Part shown: piece by piece, positions 48,360 through 62,181 of the stretch
Position numbering within the stretch: the stretch's first letter is position 1
Layout of the letters: each line of letters starts with the position of its first letter
Notes under the pieces: model-generated
The model's input: only the letters and a program-made list of their open reading frames with translations
What the model was told of the DNA's origin: nothing
The model's database searches: none
From: Hippophae tibetana
Taxonomy: Eukaryota > Streptophyta > Magnoliopsida > Rosales > Elaeagnaceae
Length of the DNA stretch: 64,000 bases
Assembly: GCA_037013495.1 (NCBI GenBank)
Contig: CM072801.1
Coordinates: 81,515,816-81,579,815, forward strand
Reading direction: 5' to 3'
Made by a program: the position numbers and the translations under genes

Positions 48360-51269
48360 CCATACAATAATTTTTCGCCTCGGAATGGAACCTGATTTCT
48401 GTACCCAAATTCCTTCGTGTACATAACTTATCGATAGTTTTAAGATTTTGTTGTAAATTTGCGGTTTACTTACCTTCGATATGATTCAATAGAGCTGTCA
48501 ATGAGATATTGGTTCCGACAAAGGTTTCTTTATTTATTTGGTCATTAAATCTGTATTCTTCCTAAAAAAACTATGGGAGCAGAAAAAGAAAGGGGCTAGT
48601 TTTCAAAACTTCAAAAATACGAAAACATTTGATGAATCAGACTTCCAACATCAAATGACCATAACTTTTAACTCGGGTATTGTAACGACTATTATAATAT
48701 ATCAAAATCGGAGCTCGTCTCGATCCATACAATAATTGTTGGCCTAGCATTATAACCTGATTTCCGTACCCAAATTCCATCGTTTACATAACTTATCGAG
48801 GGTTTGAAGATTTTGTCGTAAATTTCCGGTTTACTTACTTTCGATTTGATTCAATAGAGCTGTAAATGAGATATTGGATTCGACAAAGGTTTCTTTATTT
48901 TCTTGGTCATTAAATATGTATTCTTCCTAAAAACGTATGGGAGCAGAAAAAGAAAGGGGCTAGTTTTCAAAACTTCAAAAATACGAAAACATTTGATGAA
49001 TCAGACTTCCAACATCAAATGACCATAACTTTTAACTAGGGTATCGTAACGACTATTATAATATATCAAAATCGGAGCTCGTCTCGATCCATACAATAAT
49101 TGTTGGCCTAGCATTGGAACCTGATTTCTGTACCGAAATTCCATCGTTTACAAAACATATCGAGGGTTTTAAGATTTTGTCGTAAATTTCCGGTTTACTT
49201 ACCTGCGATTTGAATCAATAGAGCTGTAAATGAGATATTGGCTCCGAAAAAGGTTTCTTTATTTATTTGGTCCATAAATCTGTATTCTTCCTAAAAAACT
49301 ATGGGAGCAGAAAAAGAAAGGGGCTAGTTTTCATAATTTCAAAAATAATAAAACATTTGATGAATCAGACTTCCAACATCAAATGACCATAACTTTTGAC
49401 TGGGGTATCGTAACGACTATTATAATATATCAAATCGGAGCTCGTCTCGATCCATACAATAATTGTTGGCCTCGGAATGGAACCTGATTTCTGTACCCAA
49501 ATTCCATCGTGTATATAACTTATCGATGGTTTTAAGATTTTGTCGTAAATTTGCGGTTTACTTACCTTCGATATGATTCAATAGAGCTGTCAATGAGATA
49601 TTGGATCCGACAAAGGTTTCTTTATTTTTTTGGTCATTAAATCTGTATTCTTCCTAAAAACGTATGGGAGCAGAAAAAGAAAGGGGCTAGTTTTCATAAT
49701 TTCAAAAATAACAAAACATTTGATGAATGAGACTTCCAAAATCAACTGACCATAACTTTGGACTGGGGTATCGTAACGACTATTATAATATATCAAAATC
49801 AGAGCTCGTCTCGAAACATACAATAATTGTTGGCCTAGCATTGGAACCTGATTTCTGTACCCAAATTCCATCGTTTACAAAACTTATCGAGGGTTTTAAG
49901 ATTTTGTCGTAAATTTCCGGTTTACTTACCTGCGATTTGAATCAATAGAGCTGTAAATGAGATATTGGCTCCGAAAAAGGTTTCTTTATTTATTTGGTCC
50001 ATAAATCTGTATTCTTCCTAAAAAACTATGGGAGCAGAAAAAGAAAGGGGCTAGTTTTCATAATTTCAAAAATAACAAAACATTTGATGAATCAGACTTC
50101 CAACATCAAATGACCATAACTTTTGACTGGGGTATCGTAACGACTATTATAATATATCAAATCGGAGCTCGTCTCGATCCATACAATAATTGTTGGCCTC
50201 GGAATGGAACCTGATTTCTGTACCCAAATTCTATCGTTTACATAACTTATCGATGGTTTTAAGATTTTGTCGTAAATTTGCGGTTTACTTACCTTCGATT
50301 TGCTTCAATAGAGCTGTCAATGAAATATTTTTTCGGAAAAAGGTTTCTTTATTTATTTGGTCATTAAATCTGTATTCTTCCTAAAAAACTATGGGAGCAG
50401 AAAAAGAAAAGGGCTAGTTTTCAAAACTTCAAAAATAATAAAACATTTGATGAATCAGATTTCCAACATCAAATGACCATAAATTTTGACTGGGGTATCG
50501 TAACGACTATTATAATATATCAAATCGGAGCTCGTCTCGATCCATAAAATAATTGTTGGCATCGGAATGGAACCTGATTTCTATACCCAAATTCCATCGT
50601 TTACATAACTTATCGAGGGTTTTAAGATTGATCGTAAATTTGTGGTTTACTTACCTTCGATATGATTCAATAGAGCTGTAAATGAGATATTGGATCCGAC
50701 AAAGGTTTCTTTATTTATTTGGTCAATAAATCTGTATTCTTCCTAAAAAAACTATGGGAACAGAAAAAGAAAGGGGCTAGTTTTCATAATTTCAAAAATA
50801 ACAAAACATTTGATGAATCACACTTCCAACATCAAATGACCATAACTTTTGACTGGGGTATCGTAACGACTATTATAATATATCAAATTGGAGCTCGTTT
50901 CGATCCATACAATAATTTTTCGCCTCGGAATGGAACCTGATTTCTGTACTCAAATTCCATCATGTACATAACTTATCGATAGTTTTAAGATTTTGTTGTA
51001 AATTTGCGGTTTACTTACCTTCGATATGATTCAATAGAGCTGTCAATGAGATATTGGTTCCGAAATCGGTTTCTTTATTTATTTGGTCATTAAATCTGTA
51101 TTCTTCCTAAAAAAACTATGGGAGCAGAAAAAGAAAGGGGCTAGTTTTCAAAACTTCAAAAATACGAAAACATTTGATGAATCAGACTTCCAACATCAAA
51201 TGACCATAACTTTTAACTGGGGTATCGTAACGACTATTATAATATATCAAAATCGGAGCTCGTCTCGAT
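48360..51269. repeat. Mixed monomers including reused subfamilies
   Basis: Starts are 48360, 48725, 49089, 49452, 49816, 50179, 50542 and 50905. The unit 48360 matches 43633. The unit 48725 is a T-head monomer with TTATTTTCTTGGTC, otherwise typical of 9.8-12.7 kb. Units 49089 to 49816 repeat the 42179-42906 dimer (TTTACAAAAC, TTGGCTCCGAAAAAGG). The unit 49816 lacks the usual CCATAC start (GAAACATAC). Units 50179, 50542 and 50905 have the order of 47634, 47996 and 48360. Confidence 0.7.
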
Positions 51270-52724
51270 CCATACAATAATTGTTGGCCTAGCATTGGAA
51301 CCGGATTTCTGTACACAAATTCCATCGTTTACATAACATATCGAGGGTTTTAAGATTTTGTCGTAAATTTCGGGTTTACTTACTTTCGATTTGAATCAAT
51401 AGAGCTGTAAATGAGATATTGCATCCGACAAAGGTTTCTATATTTATTTGGTCAATAAATCTTTATTCTTCCTAAAAAACTAAGGGAGCAGAAAAAGAAA
51501 GGGGCTAGTTTTCATAAATTCAAAAATAACAAAACATTTGATGAATCAGACTTCCAACATCAAATGACCATAACTTTTGACTGGGGTATCGTAACGACTA
51601 TTATAATATATCAAATCGGAGCTCGTCTCGATCCATAAAATAATTGTTGGCCTCGGAATGGAACCTGATTTCTATACCCAAATTCCATCGTTTACATAAC
51701 TTATCGAGGGTTTTAAGATTGATTGTAAATTTGTGGTTTACTTACCTTCGATATGATTCAATAGAGCTGTAAATGAGATATTGGATCCGACAAAGGTTTC
51801 TTTATTTATTTGGTCAATAAATCTGTATTCTTCCTAAAAAAAACTATGGGAGCAGAAAAAGAAAGGGGCTAGTTTTCATAATTTCGAAAATAACAAAACA
51901 TTTGATGAATCAGATTTCCAACATCAAATGACCATAAATTTTGACTGGGGTATCGTAACGACTATTATAATATATCAAATCGGAGCTCGTCTCGATCCAT
52001 AAAATAATTGTTGGCCTCGGAATGGAACCTGATTTCTATTCCCAAATTCCATCGTTTACATAACTTATCGAGGGTTTTAAGATTGATCGTAAATTTGTGG
52101 TTTACTTACCTTCGATATGATTCAATAGAGCTGTAAATGAGATATTGGATCCGACAAAGGTTTCTTTATTTATTTGGTCAATAAAGCTGTATTCTTCCTA
52201 AAAAAAACTATGGGAGTAGAAAAAGAAAGGGGCTAGTTTTCATAATTTCGAAAATAACAAAACATTTGATGAATCACACTTCCAACATCAAATGACCATA
52301 ACTTTTGACTGGGGTATCGTAACGACTATTATAATATATCAAATCGGAGCTCGTCTCGATCCATACAATAATTGTTGGCCTCGGAATGGAACCTGATTTC
52401 TGTACCCAAATTCCATCGTGTATATAACTTATCGATGGTTTTAAGATTTTGTCGTAAATTTGCGGTTTACTTACCTTCGATATGATTCAATAGAGCTGTC
52501 AATGAGATATTGGTTCCGACAAAGGTTTCTTTATTTATTAGGTCATTAAATCTGTATTCTTCCTAAAAACGTATGGGAGCAGAAAAAGAAAGGGGCTAGT
52601 TTTCAAAACTTCAAAAATACGAAAACATTTGATGAATCAGACTTCCAACATCAAATGACCATAACTTTTAACTGGGGTATCGTAACGACTATTATAATAT
52701 ATCAAAATCGGAGCTCGTCTCGAT
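51270..52724. repeat. 4-mer HOR II, copy 1 (1455 bp)
   Basis: Monomers at 51270 (A head, GGATTTCTGTACACAAATTCC, AACATATCGAGG, TTTCTATATTT, AACTAAGGGAGC), 51633 and 51997 (both CCATAAAATAATTG, CTATACCC or CTATTCCC, AAGATTGATYG, TTTGTGG) and 52361 (C head, GTGTATATAAC, TTTATTAGGTC). The block is unrelated in order to 4-mer HOR I. Confidence 0.88.
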
Positions 52725-54179
52725 CCATACAATAATTGTTGGCCTAGCATTGGAACCGGATTTCTGTACACAAATTCCATCGTTTACATAACATATCGAG
52801 GGTTTTAAGATTTTGTCGTAAATTTCGGGTTTACTTACTTTCGATTTGAATCAATAGAGCTGTAAATGAGATATTGCATCCGAAAAAGGTTTCTATATTT
52901 ATTTGGTCAATAAATCTTTATTCTTCCTAAAAAACTAAGGGAGCAGAAAAAGAAAGGGGCTAGTTTTCATAAATTCAAAAATAACAAAACATTTGATGAA
53001 TCAGACTTCCAACATCAAATGACCATAACTTTTGACTGGGGTATCGTAACGACTATTATAATATATCAAATCGGAGCTCGTCTCGATCCATAAAATAATT
53101 GTTGGCCTCGGAATGGAACCTGATTTCTATACCCAAATTCCATCGTTTACATAACTTATCGAGGGTTTTAAGATTGATCGTAAATTTGTGGTTTACTTAC
53201 CTTCGATATGATTCAATAGAGCTGTAAATGAGATATTGGATCCGACAAAGGTTTCTTTATTTATTTGGTCAATAAATCTGTATTCTTCCTAAAAAAAACT
53301 ATGGGAGCAGAAAAAGAAAGGGGCTAGTTTTCATAATTTCGAAAATAACAAAACATTTGATGAATCAGATTTCCAACATCAAATGACCATAAATTTTGAC
53401 TGGGGTATCGTAACGACTATTATAATATATCAAATCGGAGCTCGTCTCGATCCATAAAATAATTGTTGGCCTCGGAATGGAACCTGATTTCTATACCCAA
53501 ATTCCATCGTTTACATAACTTATCGAGGGTTTTCAGATTGATCGTAAATTTGTGGTTTACTTACCTTCGATATGATTCAATAGAGCTGTAAATGAGATAT
53601 TGGATCCGACAAAGGTTTCTTTATTTATTTGGTCAATAAATCTGTATTCTTCCTAAAAAAACTATGGGAGCAGAAAAAGAAAGGGGCTAGTTTTCATAAT
53701 TTCAAAAATAATAAAACATTTGATGAATCACACTTCCAACATCAAATGACCATAACTTTTGACTGGGGTATCGTAACGACTATTATAATATATCAAATTG
53801 GAGCTCGTTTCGATCCATACAATAATTTTTCGCCTCGGAATGGAACCTGATTTCTGTACTCAAATTCCATCATGTACATAACTTATCGATAGTTTTAAGA
53901 TTTTGTTGTAAATTTGCGGTTTACTTACCTTCGATATGATTCAATAGAGCTGTCAATGAGATATTGGTTCCGAAATCGGTTTCTTTATTTATTTGGTCAT
54001 TAAATCTGTATTCTTCCTAAAAAAACTATGGGAGCAGAAAAAGAAAGGAGCTAGTTTTCAAAACTTCAAAAATACGAAAACCTTTGATGAATCAGACTTC
54101 CAACATCAAATGACCATAACTTTTAACTCGGGTATATGAACGACTATTATAATATATCAAAATCGGAGCTCGTCTCGAT
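52725..54179. repeat. 4-mer HOR II, copy 2, last monomer replaced
   Basis: Monomers at 52725, 53088 and 53452 match 51270, 51633 and 51997 at an offset of 1455. The fourth slot (53815) instead holds a TTTTTCGCCTCGG monomer that matches 50905 at 2910 bp (8 monomers). So 53452-54150 repeats 50542-51240 while the block still fits the 4-mer phase. Confidence 0.82.
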
Positions 54180-55269
54180 CCATACAATAATTGTTGGCCT
54201 AGCATTATAACCTGATTTCCGTACCCAAATTCCATCGTTTAAATAACTTATCGAGGGTTTGAAGATTTTGTCGTAAATTTCCGGTTTACTTACTTTCGAT
54301 TTGATTCAATAGAGCTGTAAATGAGATATTGGTTTCGACAAAGGTTTCTTTTTTTATTTGGTCATTAAATCTGTATTCTTCCTAAAAACATATTGGAGCA
54401 GAAAAAGAAAGGGGCTAGTTTTCAAAACTTCAAAAATACGAAAACATTTGATGAATCAGACTTCCAACATCAAATGACCATAACTTTTAACTCGGGTATC
54501 GTAACGACTATTATAATATATCAAAATCGGAGCACATCTCGATCCATACAATAATTGTTGGCCTAGAATTGGAACCTGATTTCCGTACCCAAATTCCATC
54601 GTTTACATAACTTATCGAGGGTTTGAAGATTTTGTTGTAAATTTCCGGTTTACTTACCTTCGATTTGAATCGATAGAGCTGTAAATGAGATATTGGATCC
54701 GACAAAGGTTTCTTTATTTATTTGGTCATTAAATCTGTATTCTTCCTAAAAACGTATGGGAGCAGAAAAAGAAAGGGGCTAGTTTTCAAAAATTCAAAAA
54801 TACGAAAACATTTGATGAATCAGACTTCCAACATCAAATGACCATAACTTTTAACTGGGGTATCGTTACGACTATTATAATATATCAAAATCGGAGCTCA
54901 TCTCGATCCATACAATAATTGTTGGCCTAGCATTGGAACCGGATTTCTGTATACAAATTCCATCGTTTACATAACTTATCGAGGGTTTTAAGATTTTGTC
55001 GTAAATTTCGGGTTTACTTACTTTCGATTTGAATCAATAGAGCTGTAAATGAGATATTGCATCCGACAAAGGTTTCTTTATTTATTTGGTCAATAAATCT
55101 GTATTCTTCCTAAAAAATATGGGAGCAGAAAAAGAAAGGGGCTAGTTTTCATAAATTCAAAAATAACAAAACATTTGATGAATCAGACTTCCAACATCAA
55201 ATGACCATAACTTTTGACTGGGGTATCGTAACGACTATTATAATATATCAAATCGGAGCTCGTCTCGAT
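54180..55269. repeat. Three foreign monomers inside 4-mer HOR II
   Basis: Starts are 54180, 54544 and 54908. The first is a T-head monomer whose second half switches to GTTTCGACAAAGG and TTTCTTTTTTTATTTGG, and TATTGGAGC near 54390. The second is an E-head monomer preceded by GAGCACATCTCG. These spellings are otherwise confined to the left 22 kb, above all 4-mer HOR I (compare 13607-14180). The third has GGATTTCTGTATACAAATTCC and resembles 41451 and 60363. Confidence 0.78.
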
Positions 55270-55633
55270 CCATACAATAATTGTTGGCCTCGGAATGGAA
55301 CCTGATTTCTGTACCCAAATTCCATCGTGTATATAACTTATCGATGGTTTTAAGATTTTGTCGTAAATTTGCAGTTTACTTACCTTCGATATGATTCAAT
55401 AGAGCTGTCAATGAGATATTGGTTCCGACAAAGGTTTCTTTATTTATTAGGTCATTAAATCTGTATTCTTCCTAAAAACGTATGGGAGCAGAAAAAGAAA
55501 GGGGCTAGTTTTCAAAACTTCAAAAATACGAAAACATTTGATGAATCAGACTTCCAACATCAAATGACCATAACTTTTAACTGGGGTATCGTAACGACTA
55601 TTATAATATATCAAAATCGGAGCTCGTCTCGAT
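55270..55633. repeat. Fourth-slot monomer of 4-mer HOR II
   Basis: A C-head monomer with GTGTATATAAC and TTTATTAGGTC, matching 52361, 56725 and 58180. It resumes the 4-mer after the foreign monomers. Confidence 0.8.
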
Positions 55634-57088
55634 CCATACAATAATTGTTGGCCTAGCATTTGAACCGGATTTCTGTACACAAATTCCATCGTTTACATAA
55701 CATATCGAGGGTTTTAAGATTTTGTCGTAAATTTCGGGTTTACTTACTTTCGATTTGAATCAATAGAGCTGTAAATGAGATATTGCATCCGACAAAGGTT
55801 TCTATATTTATTTGGTCAATAAATCTTTATTCTTCCTAAAAAACTAAGGGAGCAGAAAAAGAAAGGGGCTAGTTTTCATAAATTCAAAAATAACAAAACA
55901 TTTGATGAATCAGACTTCCAACATCAAATGACCATAACTTTTGACTGGGGTATCGTAACGACTATTATAATATATCAAATCGGAGCTCGTCTAGATCCAT
56001 AAAATAATTGTTGGCCTCGGAATGGAACCTGATTTCTATACCCAAATTCCATCGTTTACATAACTTATCGAGGGTTTTAAGATTGATCGTAAATATGTGG
56101 TTTACTTACCTTCGATATGATTCAATAGAGCTGTAAATGAGATATTGGATCCGACAAAGGTTTCTTTATTTATTTGGTAAATAAATCTGTATTCTTCCTA
56201 AAAAAAACTATGGGAGCAGAAAAAGAATGGGGCTAGTTTTCATAATTTGGAAAATAACAAAACATTTGATGAATCACACTTCCAACATCAAATGACCATA
56301 AATTTTGACTGGGGTATCGTAACGACTATTATAATATATCAAATCGGCGCTCGTCTCGATCCATAAAATAATTGTTGGCCTCGGAATGGAACCTGATTTC
56401 TATACCCAAATTCCATCGTTTACATAACTTATCGAGGGTTTTAAGATTGATCGTAAATTTGTGGTTTACTTACCTTCGATATGATTCAATAGAGCTGTAA
56501 ATGAGATATTGGATCCGACAAAGGTTTCTTTATTTATTTGGTCAATAAATCTGTATTCTTCCTAAAAAAAACTATGGGAGCAGAAAAAGAAAGGGGCTAG
56601 TTTTCATAATTTGGAAAATAACAAAACATTTGATGAATCACACTTCCAACATCAAATGACCATAACTTTTGACTGGGGTATCGTAACGACTATTATAATA
56701 TATCAAATCGGAGCTCGTCTCGATCCATACAATAATTGTTGGCCTCGGAATGGAACCTGATTTCTGTACCCAAATTCCATCGTGTATATAACTTATCGAT
56801 GGTTTTAAGATTTTGTCGTAAATTTGCGGTTTACTTACCTTCGATATGATTCAATAGAGCTGTCAATGAGATATTGGTTCCGACAAAGGTTTCTTTATTT
56901 ATTAGGTCATTAAATCTGTATTCTTCCTAAAAACTTATGGGAGCAGAAAAAGAAAGGGGCTAGTTTTCAAAACTTCAAAAATACGAAAACATTTGATGAA
57001 TCAGACTTCCAACATCAAATGACCATAACTTTTAACTGGGGTATCGTAACGACTATTATAATATATCAAAATCGGAGCTCGTCTCGAT
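55634..57088. repeat. 4-mer HOR II, copy 3 (1455 bp)
   Basis: Monomers at 55634, 55997, 56361 and 56725. Private changes include AGCATTTGAACCGG near 55655, CTAGATCC near 55991, AATTTGGAAAATAAC near 56246 and 56610, and ATCGGCGCTCG near 56343. The two middle monomers share the TTTGGAAAA change, so they have exchanged with each other. Confidence 0.87.
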
Positions 57089-58543
57089 CCATACAATAAT
57101 TGTTGGCCTAGCATTGGAACCGGATTTCTGTACACAAATTCCATCGTTTACATAACATATCGAGGGTTTTAAGATTTTGTCGTAAATTTCGGGTTTACTT
57201 ACTTTCGATTTGAATCAATAGAGCTGTAAATGAGATATTGCATCCGACAAAGGTTTCTATATTTATTTGGTCAATAAATCTTTATTCTTCCTAAAAAACT
57301 AAGGGAGCAGAAAAAGAAAGGGGCTAGTTTTCATAAATTCAAAAATAACAAAACATTTGATGAATCAGACTTCCAACATCAAATGACCATAACTTTTGAC
57401 TGGGGTATCGTAACGACTATTATAATATATCAAATCGGAGCTCGTCTCGATCCATAAAATAATTGTTGGCCTCGGAATGGAACCTGATTTCTATACCCAA
57501 ATTCCATCGTTTACATAACTTATCGAGGGTTTTAAGATTGATCGTAAATTTGTGGTTTACTTACCTTCGATATGATTCAATAGAGCTGTAAATGAGATAT
57601 TGGATCCGAGAAAGGTTTCTTTATTTATTTGGTCAATAAATCTGTATTCTTCCTAAAAAAAACTATGGGAGTAGAAAAAGAAAGGGGCTAGTTTTCATAA
57701 TTTCGAAAATAACAAAACATTTGATGAATCAGATTTCCAACATCAAATGACCATAAATTTTGACTGGGGTATCGTAACGACTATTATAATATATCAAATC
57801 GGAGCTCGTCTCGATCCATAAAATAATTGTTGGCCTCGGAATGGAACCTGATTTCTATACCCAAATTCCATCGTTTACATAACTTATCGAGGGTTTTAAG
57901 ATTGATCGTAAATTTGTGGTTTACTTACCTTCGATATGATTCAATAGAGCTGTAAATGAGATATTGGATCCGACAAAGGTTTCTTTATTTATTTGGTCAA
58001 TAAATCTGTATTCTTCCTAAAAAAAACTATGGGAGCAGAAAAAGAAAGGGGCTAGTTTTCATAATTTCGAAAATAACAAAACATTTGATGAATCACACTT
58101 CCAACATCAAATGACCATAACTTTTGACTGGGGTATCGTAACGACTATTATAATATATCAAATCGGAGCTCGTCTCGATCCATACAATAATTGTTGGCCT
58201 CGGAATGGAACCTGATTTCTGTACCCAAATTCCATCGTGTATATAACTTATCGATGGTTTTAAGATTTTGTCGTAAATTTGCGGTTTACTTACCTTCGAT
58301 ATGATTCAATAGAGCTGTCAATGAGATATTGGTTCCGACAAAGGTTTCTTTATTTATTAGGTCATTAAATCTGTATTCTTCCTAAAAACGTATGGGAGCA
58401 GAAAAAGAAAGGGGCTAGTTTTCAAAACTTCAAAAATACGAAAACATTTGATGAATCAGACTTCCAACATCAAATGACCATAACTTTTAACTGGGGTATC
58501 GTAACGACTATTATAATATATCAAAATCGGAGCTCGTCTCGAT
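57089..58543. repeat. 4-mer HOR II, copy 4 (1455 bp)
   Basis: Monomers at 57089, 57452, 57816 and 58180 follow copy 3 exactly 1455 bases on. It keeps AATTTCGAAAATAAC, like copies 1 and 2, where copy 3 has TTTGGAAAA. Confidence 0.88.
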
Positions 58544-58906
58544 CCATACAATAATTGTTGGCCTAGCATTGGAACCGGATTTCTGTACACAAATTCCATC
58601 GTTTACATAACATATCGAGGGTTTTAAGATTTTGTCGTAAATTTCGGGTTTACTTACTTTCGATTTGAATCAATAGAGCTGTAAATGAGATATTGCATCC
58701 GACAAAGGTTTCTATATTTATTTGGTCAATAAATCTTTATTCTTCCTAAAAAACTATGGGAGCAGAAAAAGAAAGGGGCTAGTTTTCATAAATTCAAAAA
58801 TAACAAAACATTTGATGAATCAGACTTCCAACATCAAATGACCATAACTTTTGACTGGGGTATCGTAACGACTATTATAATATATCAAATCGGAGCTCGT
58901 CTCGAT
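58544..58906. repeat. 4-mer HOR II, first monomer of a truncated copy 5
   Basis: Matches 57089 at 1455 bp through the TTTCTATATTT and ATCTTTATTCTTCC region, with AACTATGGGAGC in place of AACTAAGGGAGC. The next monomer (58907) is of a different type, so the 4-mer ends here. Confidence 0.82.
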
Positions 58907-61900
58907 CCATACAATAATTGTTGGCCTCGGAATGGAACCTGATTTTTGTACCCAAATTCTATCGTTTACATAACTTATCGAGGGTTTGAAGATTTAGTCG
59001 TAAATTTGTGGTTTACTTACCTTCGATTTGTTTCAATAGAGCTGTCAAGGAAATATTGTTTCCGAAAAAGGTTTCTTTATTTATTTGGTCATTAAATCTC
59101 TATTCTTCCTAAAAAACTATGGGAGCAGAAAAAGAAAAGGGCTAGTTTTCAAAACTTCAAAAATAACAAAACATTGGATGAATCAGATTTCCAACATCAA
59201 ATCACCATAACTTTTGACTGGGGTATCGTAACGACTATTATAATATATCAAATCGGAGCTCGTCTCGATCCATAAAATAATTGTTGGCCTCGGAATGGAA
59301 CCTGATTTCTGTACCCAAATTACATCGTTTACATAACTTATCGAGGGTTTTAAGATTGATCGTAAATTTGCGGTTTACTTACCTTCGATATGATTCAATA
59401 GAGCTGTAAATGAGATATTGGATCCGACAAAGGTTTCTTTATTTATTTGGTCAATAAATCTGTATTCTTCCTAAAAAAAACTATGGGAGCAGAAAAAGAA
59501 AGGGGCTAGTTTTCATAATTTCGAAAATAACAAAACATTTGATGAATCACACTTCCAACATCAAATGACCATAACTTTTGACTGGGGTATCGTAACGACT
59601 ATTATAATATATCAAATTGGAGCTCGTTTCGATCCATACAATAATTTTTTGCCTCGGAATGGAACCTGATTTCTGTACCCAAATTCCTTCGTGCACATAA
59701 CTTATCGATAGTTTTAAGATTTTGTTGTAAATTTGCGGTTTACTTACCTTCGATATGATTCAATAGAGCTGTCAATGAGATATTGGTTCCGACAAAGGTT
59801 TCTTTATTTATTTGGTCATTAAATCTGTATTCTTCCTAAAAAAACTATGGGAGCAGAAAAAGAAAGGGGCTAGTTTTCAAAACTTCAAAAATACGTAAAC
59901 ATTTGATGAATCAGACTTCCAACATCAAATGACCATAACTTTTAACTCGGGTATTGTAACGACTATTATAATATATCGAAATCGGAGCTAGTCTCGATCC
60001 ATACAATAATTGTTAGCCTAGCATTATAACCTGATTTCCGTACCCAAATTCCATCGTTTACATAACTTATCGAGGGTTTGAAGATTTTGTCGTAAATTTC
60101 CGGTTTTCTTACTTTCGATTTGATTCAATAGAGCTGTAAATGAGATATTGGATCCGACAAAGGTTTCTTTATTTTTTTGGTCATTAAATCTGTATTCTTC
60201 CTAAAAACGTATGGGAGCAGAAAAAGAAAGGGGCTAGTTTTCAAAACTTCAAAAATACGAAAACATTTGATGAATCAGACTTCCAACATCAAATGACCAT
60301 AACTTTTAACTGGGGTATCGTAACGACTATTATAATATATCAAAATCGGAGCTCGTCTCGATCCATACAATAATTGTTGGCCTAGCATTGGAACCGGATT
60401 TCTGTAAACAAATTCCATCGTTTACATAACTTATCGAGGGTTTTAAGATTTTGTCGTAAATTTCGGGTTTACTTACTTTCGATTTGAATCAATAGAGCTG
60501 TAAATGAGATATTGCATCCGACAAAGGTTTCTTTATTTATTTGGTCAATAAATCTGTATTCTTCCTAAAAAACTATGGGAGCAGAAAAAGAAAGGGGCTA
60601 AGTTTTCAAAACTTCAAAAATACCAAAACATTTGATGAATCAGACTTCCAACATCAAATGACCATAACTTTTAACTCGGGTATTGTAACGACTATTATAA
60701 TATATCAAAATCGGAGCTCGTCTCGATCCATACAATAATTGTTGGCCTAGCATTATAACCTGATTTCCGTACCCAAATTCCATCGTTTACATAACTTATC
60801 GAGGGTTTGAAGATTTTGTCGTAAATTTCCGGTTTACTTACTTTCGATTTGATTCAATAGAGCTGTAAATGAGATATTGGATCCGACAAAGGTTTCTTTA
60901 TTTTCTTGGTCATTAAATCTGTATTCTTCCTAAAAACGTATGGGAGCAGAAAAAGAAAGGGGCTAGTTTTCAAAACTTCAAAAATACGAAAACATTTGAT
61001 GAATCAGACTTCCAACATCAAATAACCATAACTTTTAACTGGGGTATCGTAACGACTATTATAATATATCAAAATCGGAGCTCGTCTCGATCCATACAAT
61101 AATTGTTGGCCTAGCATTGGAACCTGATTTCTGTACCCAAATTCCATCGTTTACAAAACTTATCGAGGGTTTTAAGATTTTGTCTTAAATTTCCGGTTTA
61201 CTTACCTGCGATTTGAATCAATAGAGCTGTAAATGAGATATTGGCTCCGGAAAAGGTTTCTTTATTTATTTGGTCCATAAATCTGTATTCTTCCTAAAAA
61301 ACTATGGGAGCAGAAAAAGAAAAGGGCTAGTTTTCATAATTTCAAAAATAACAAAACATTTGATGAATCAGACTTCCAACATCAAATGACCATAACTTTT
61401 GACTGGGGTATCGTGACGACTATTATAATATATCAAATCGGAGTTCGTCTCGATCGATACTATAATTGTTGGCCTCGGAATGGAACCTGATTTCTGTACC
61501 CAAATTCCATCGTGTATATAACTTATCGATGGTTTTAAGATTTTGTCGTAAATTTGCGGTTTACTTACCTTCGATATGATTCAATAGAGCTGTCAATGAG
61601 ATATTGGATCCGACAAAGGTTTCTTTATTTTTTTGGTCATTAAATCTGTATTCTTCCTAAAAACGTATGGGAGCAGAAAAAGAAAGGGGCTAGTTTTCAA
61701 AACTTCAAAAATACGAAAACATTTGATGAATCAGACTTCCAACATCAAATGACCATAACTTTTGAGTGGGGTATCGTAACGACTATTATAATATATCAAA
61801 ATCGGAGCTCGTCTCGATCCATACAATAATTGTTGGCCTAGCATTGGATCCTGATTTCCGTACCCAAATTCCATCGTTTACATAACTTATCGAGGGTTTG

Positions 61901-62181
61901 AAGATTTTGTCGTAAACTTTCAGTTTACTTACTTTCGATTTGAATCAATAGAGCTGTAAATGAGATATTGCATCCGACAAAGGTTTCTATATTTATTTGG
62001 TCAATAAATCTTTATTCTTCCTAAAAAACTATGGGAGCAGAAAAAGAAAGGGGCTAGTTTTCATAAATTCAAAAATAACAAAACATTTGATGAATCAGAC
62101 TTCCAACATCAAATGACCATAACTTTTGACTGGGGTATCGTAACGACTATTATAATATATCAAATCGGAGCTCGTCTCGAT
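58907..62181. repeat. 9-mer unit, copy 1 (3275 bp)
   Basis: Monomer starts are 58907, 59270, 59634, 59999, 60363, 60728, 61092, 61455 and 61819. The first four reproduce the order of 47634, 47996, 48360 and 48725 (TTTTTGTACCC; CCATAAAATAATTG with AAGATTGATCG; CGTTTCGATCC; T head). Markers are TTAGTCGTAAATTTG, TTTGTTTCAATAG, ATCTCTATTC, GTGCACATAAC, ATATCGAAATCGG and GGGGCTAAGTTTTC. The unit begins again at 62182. Confidence 0.88.
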
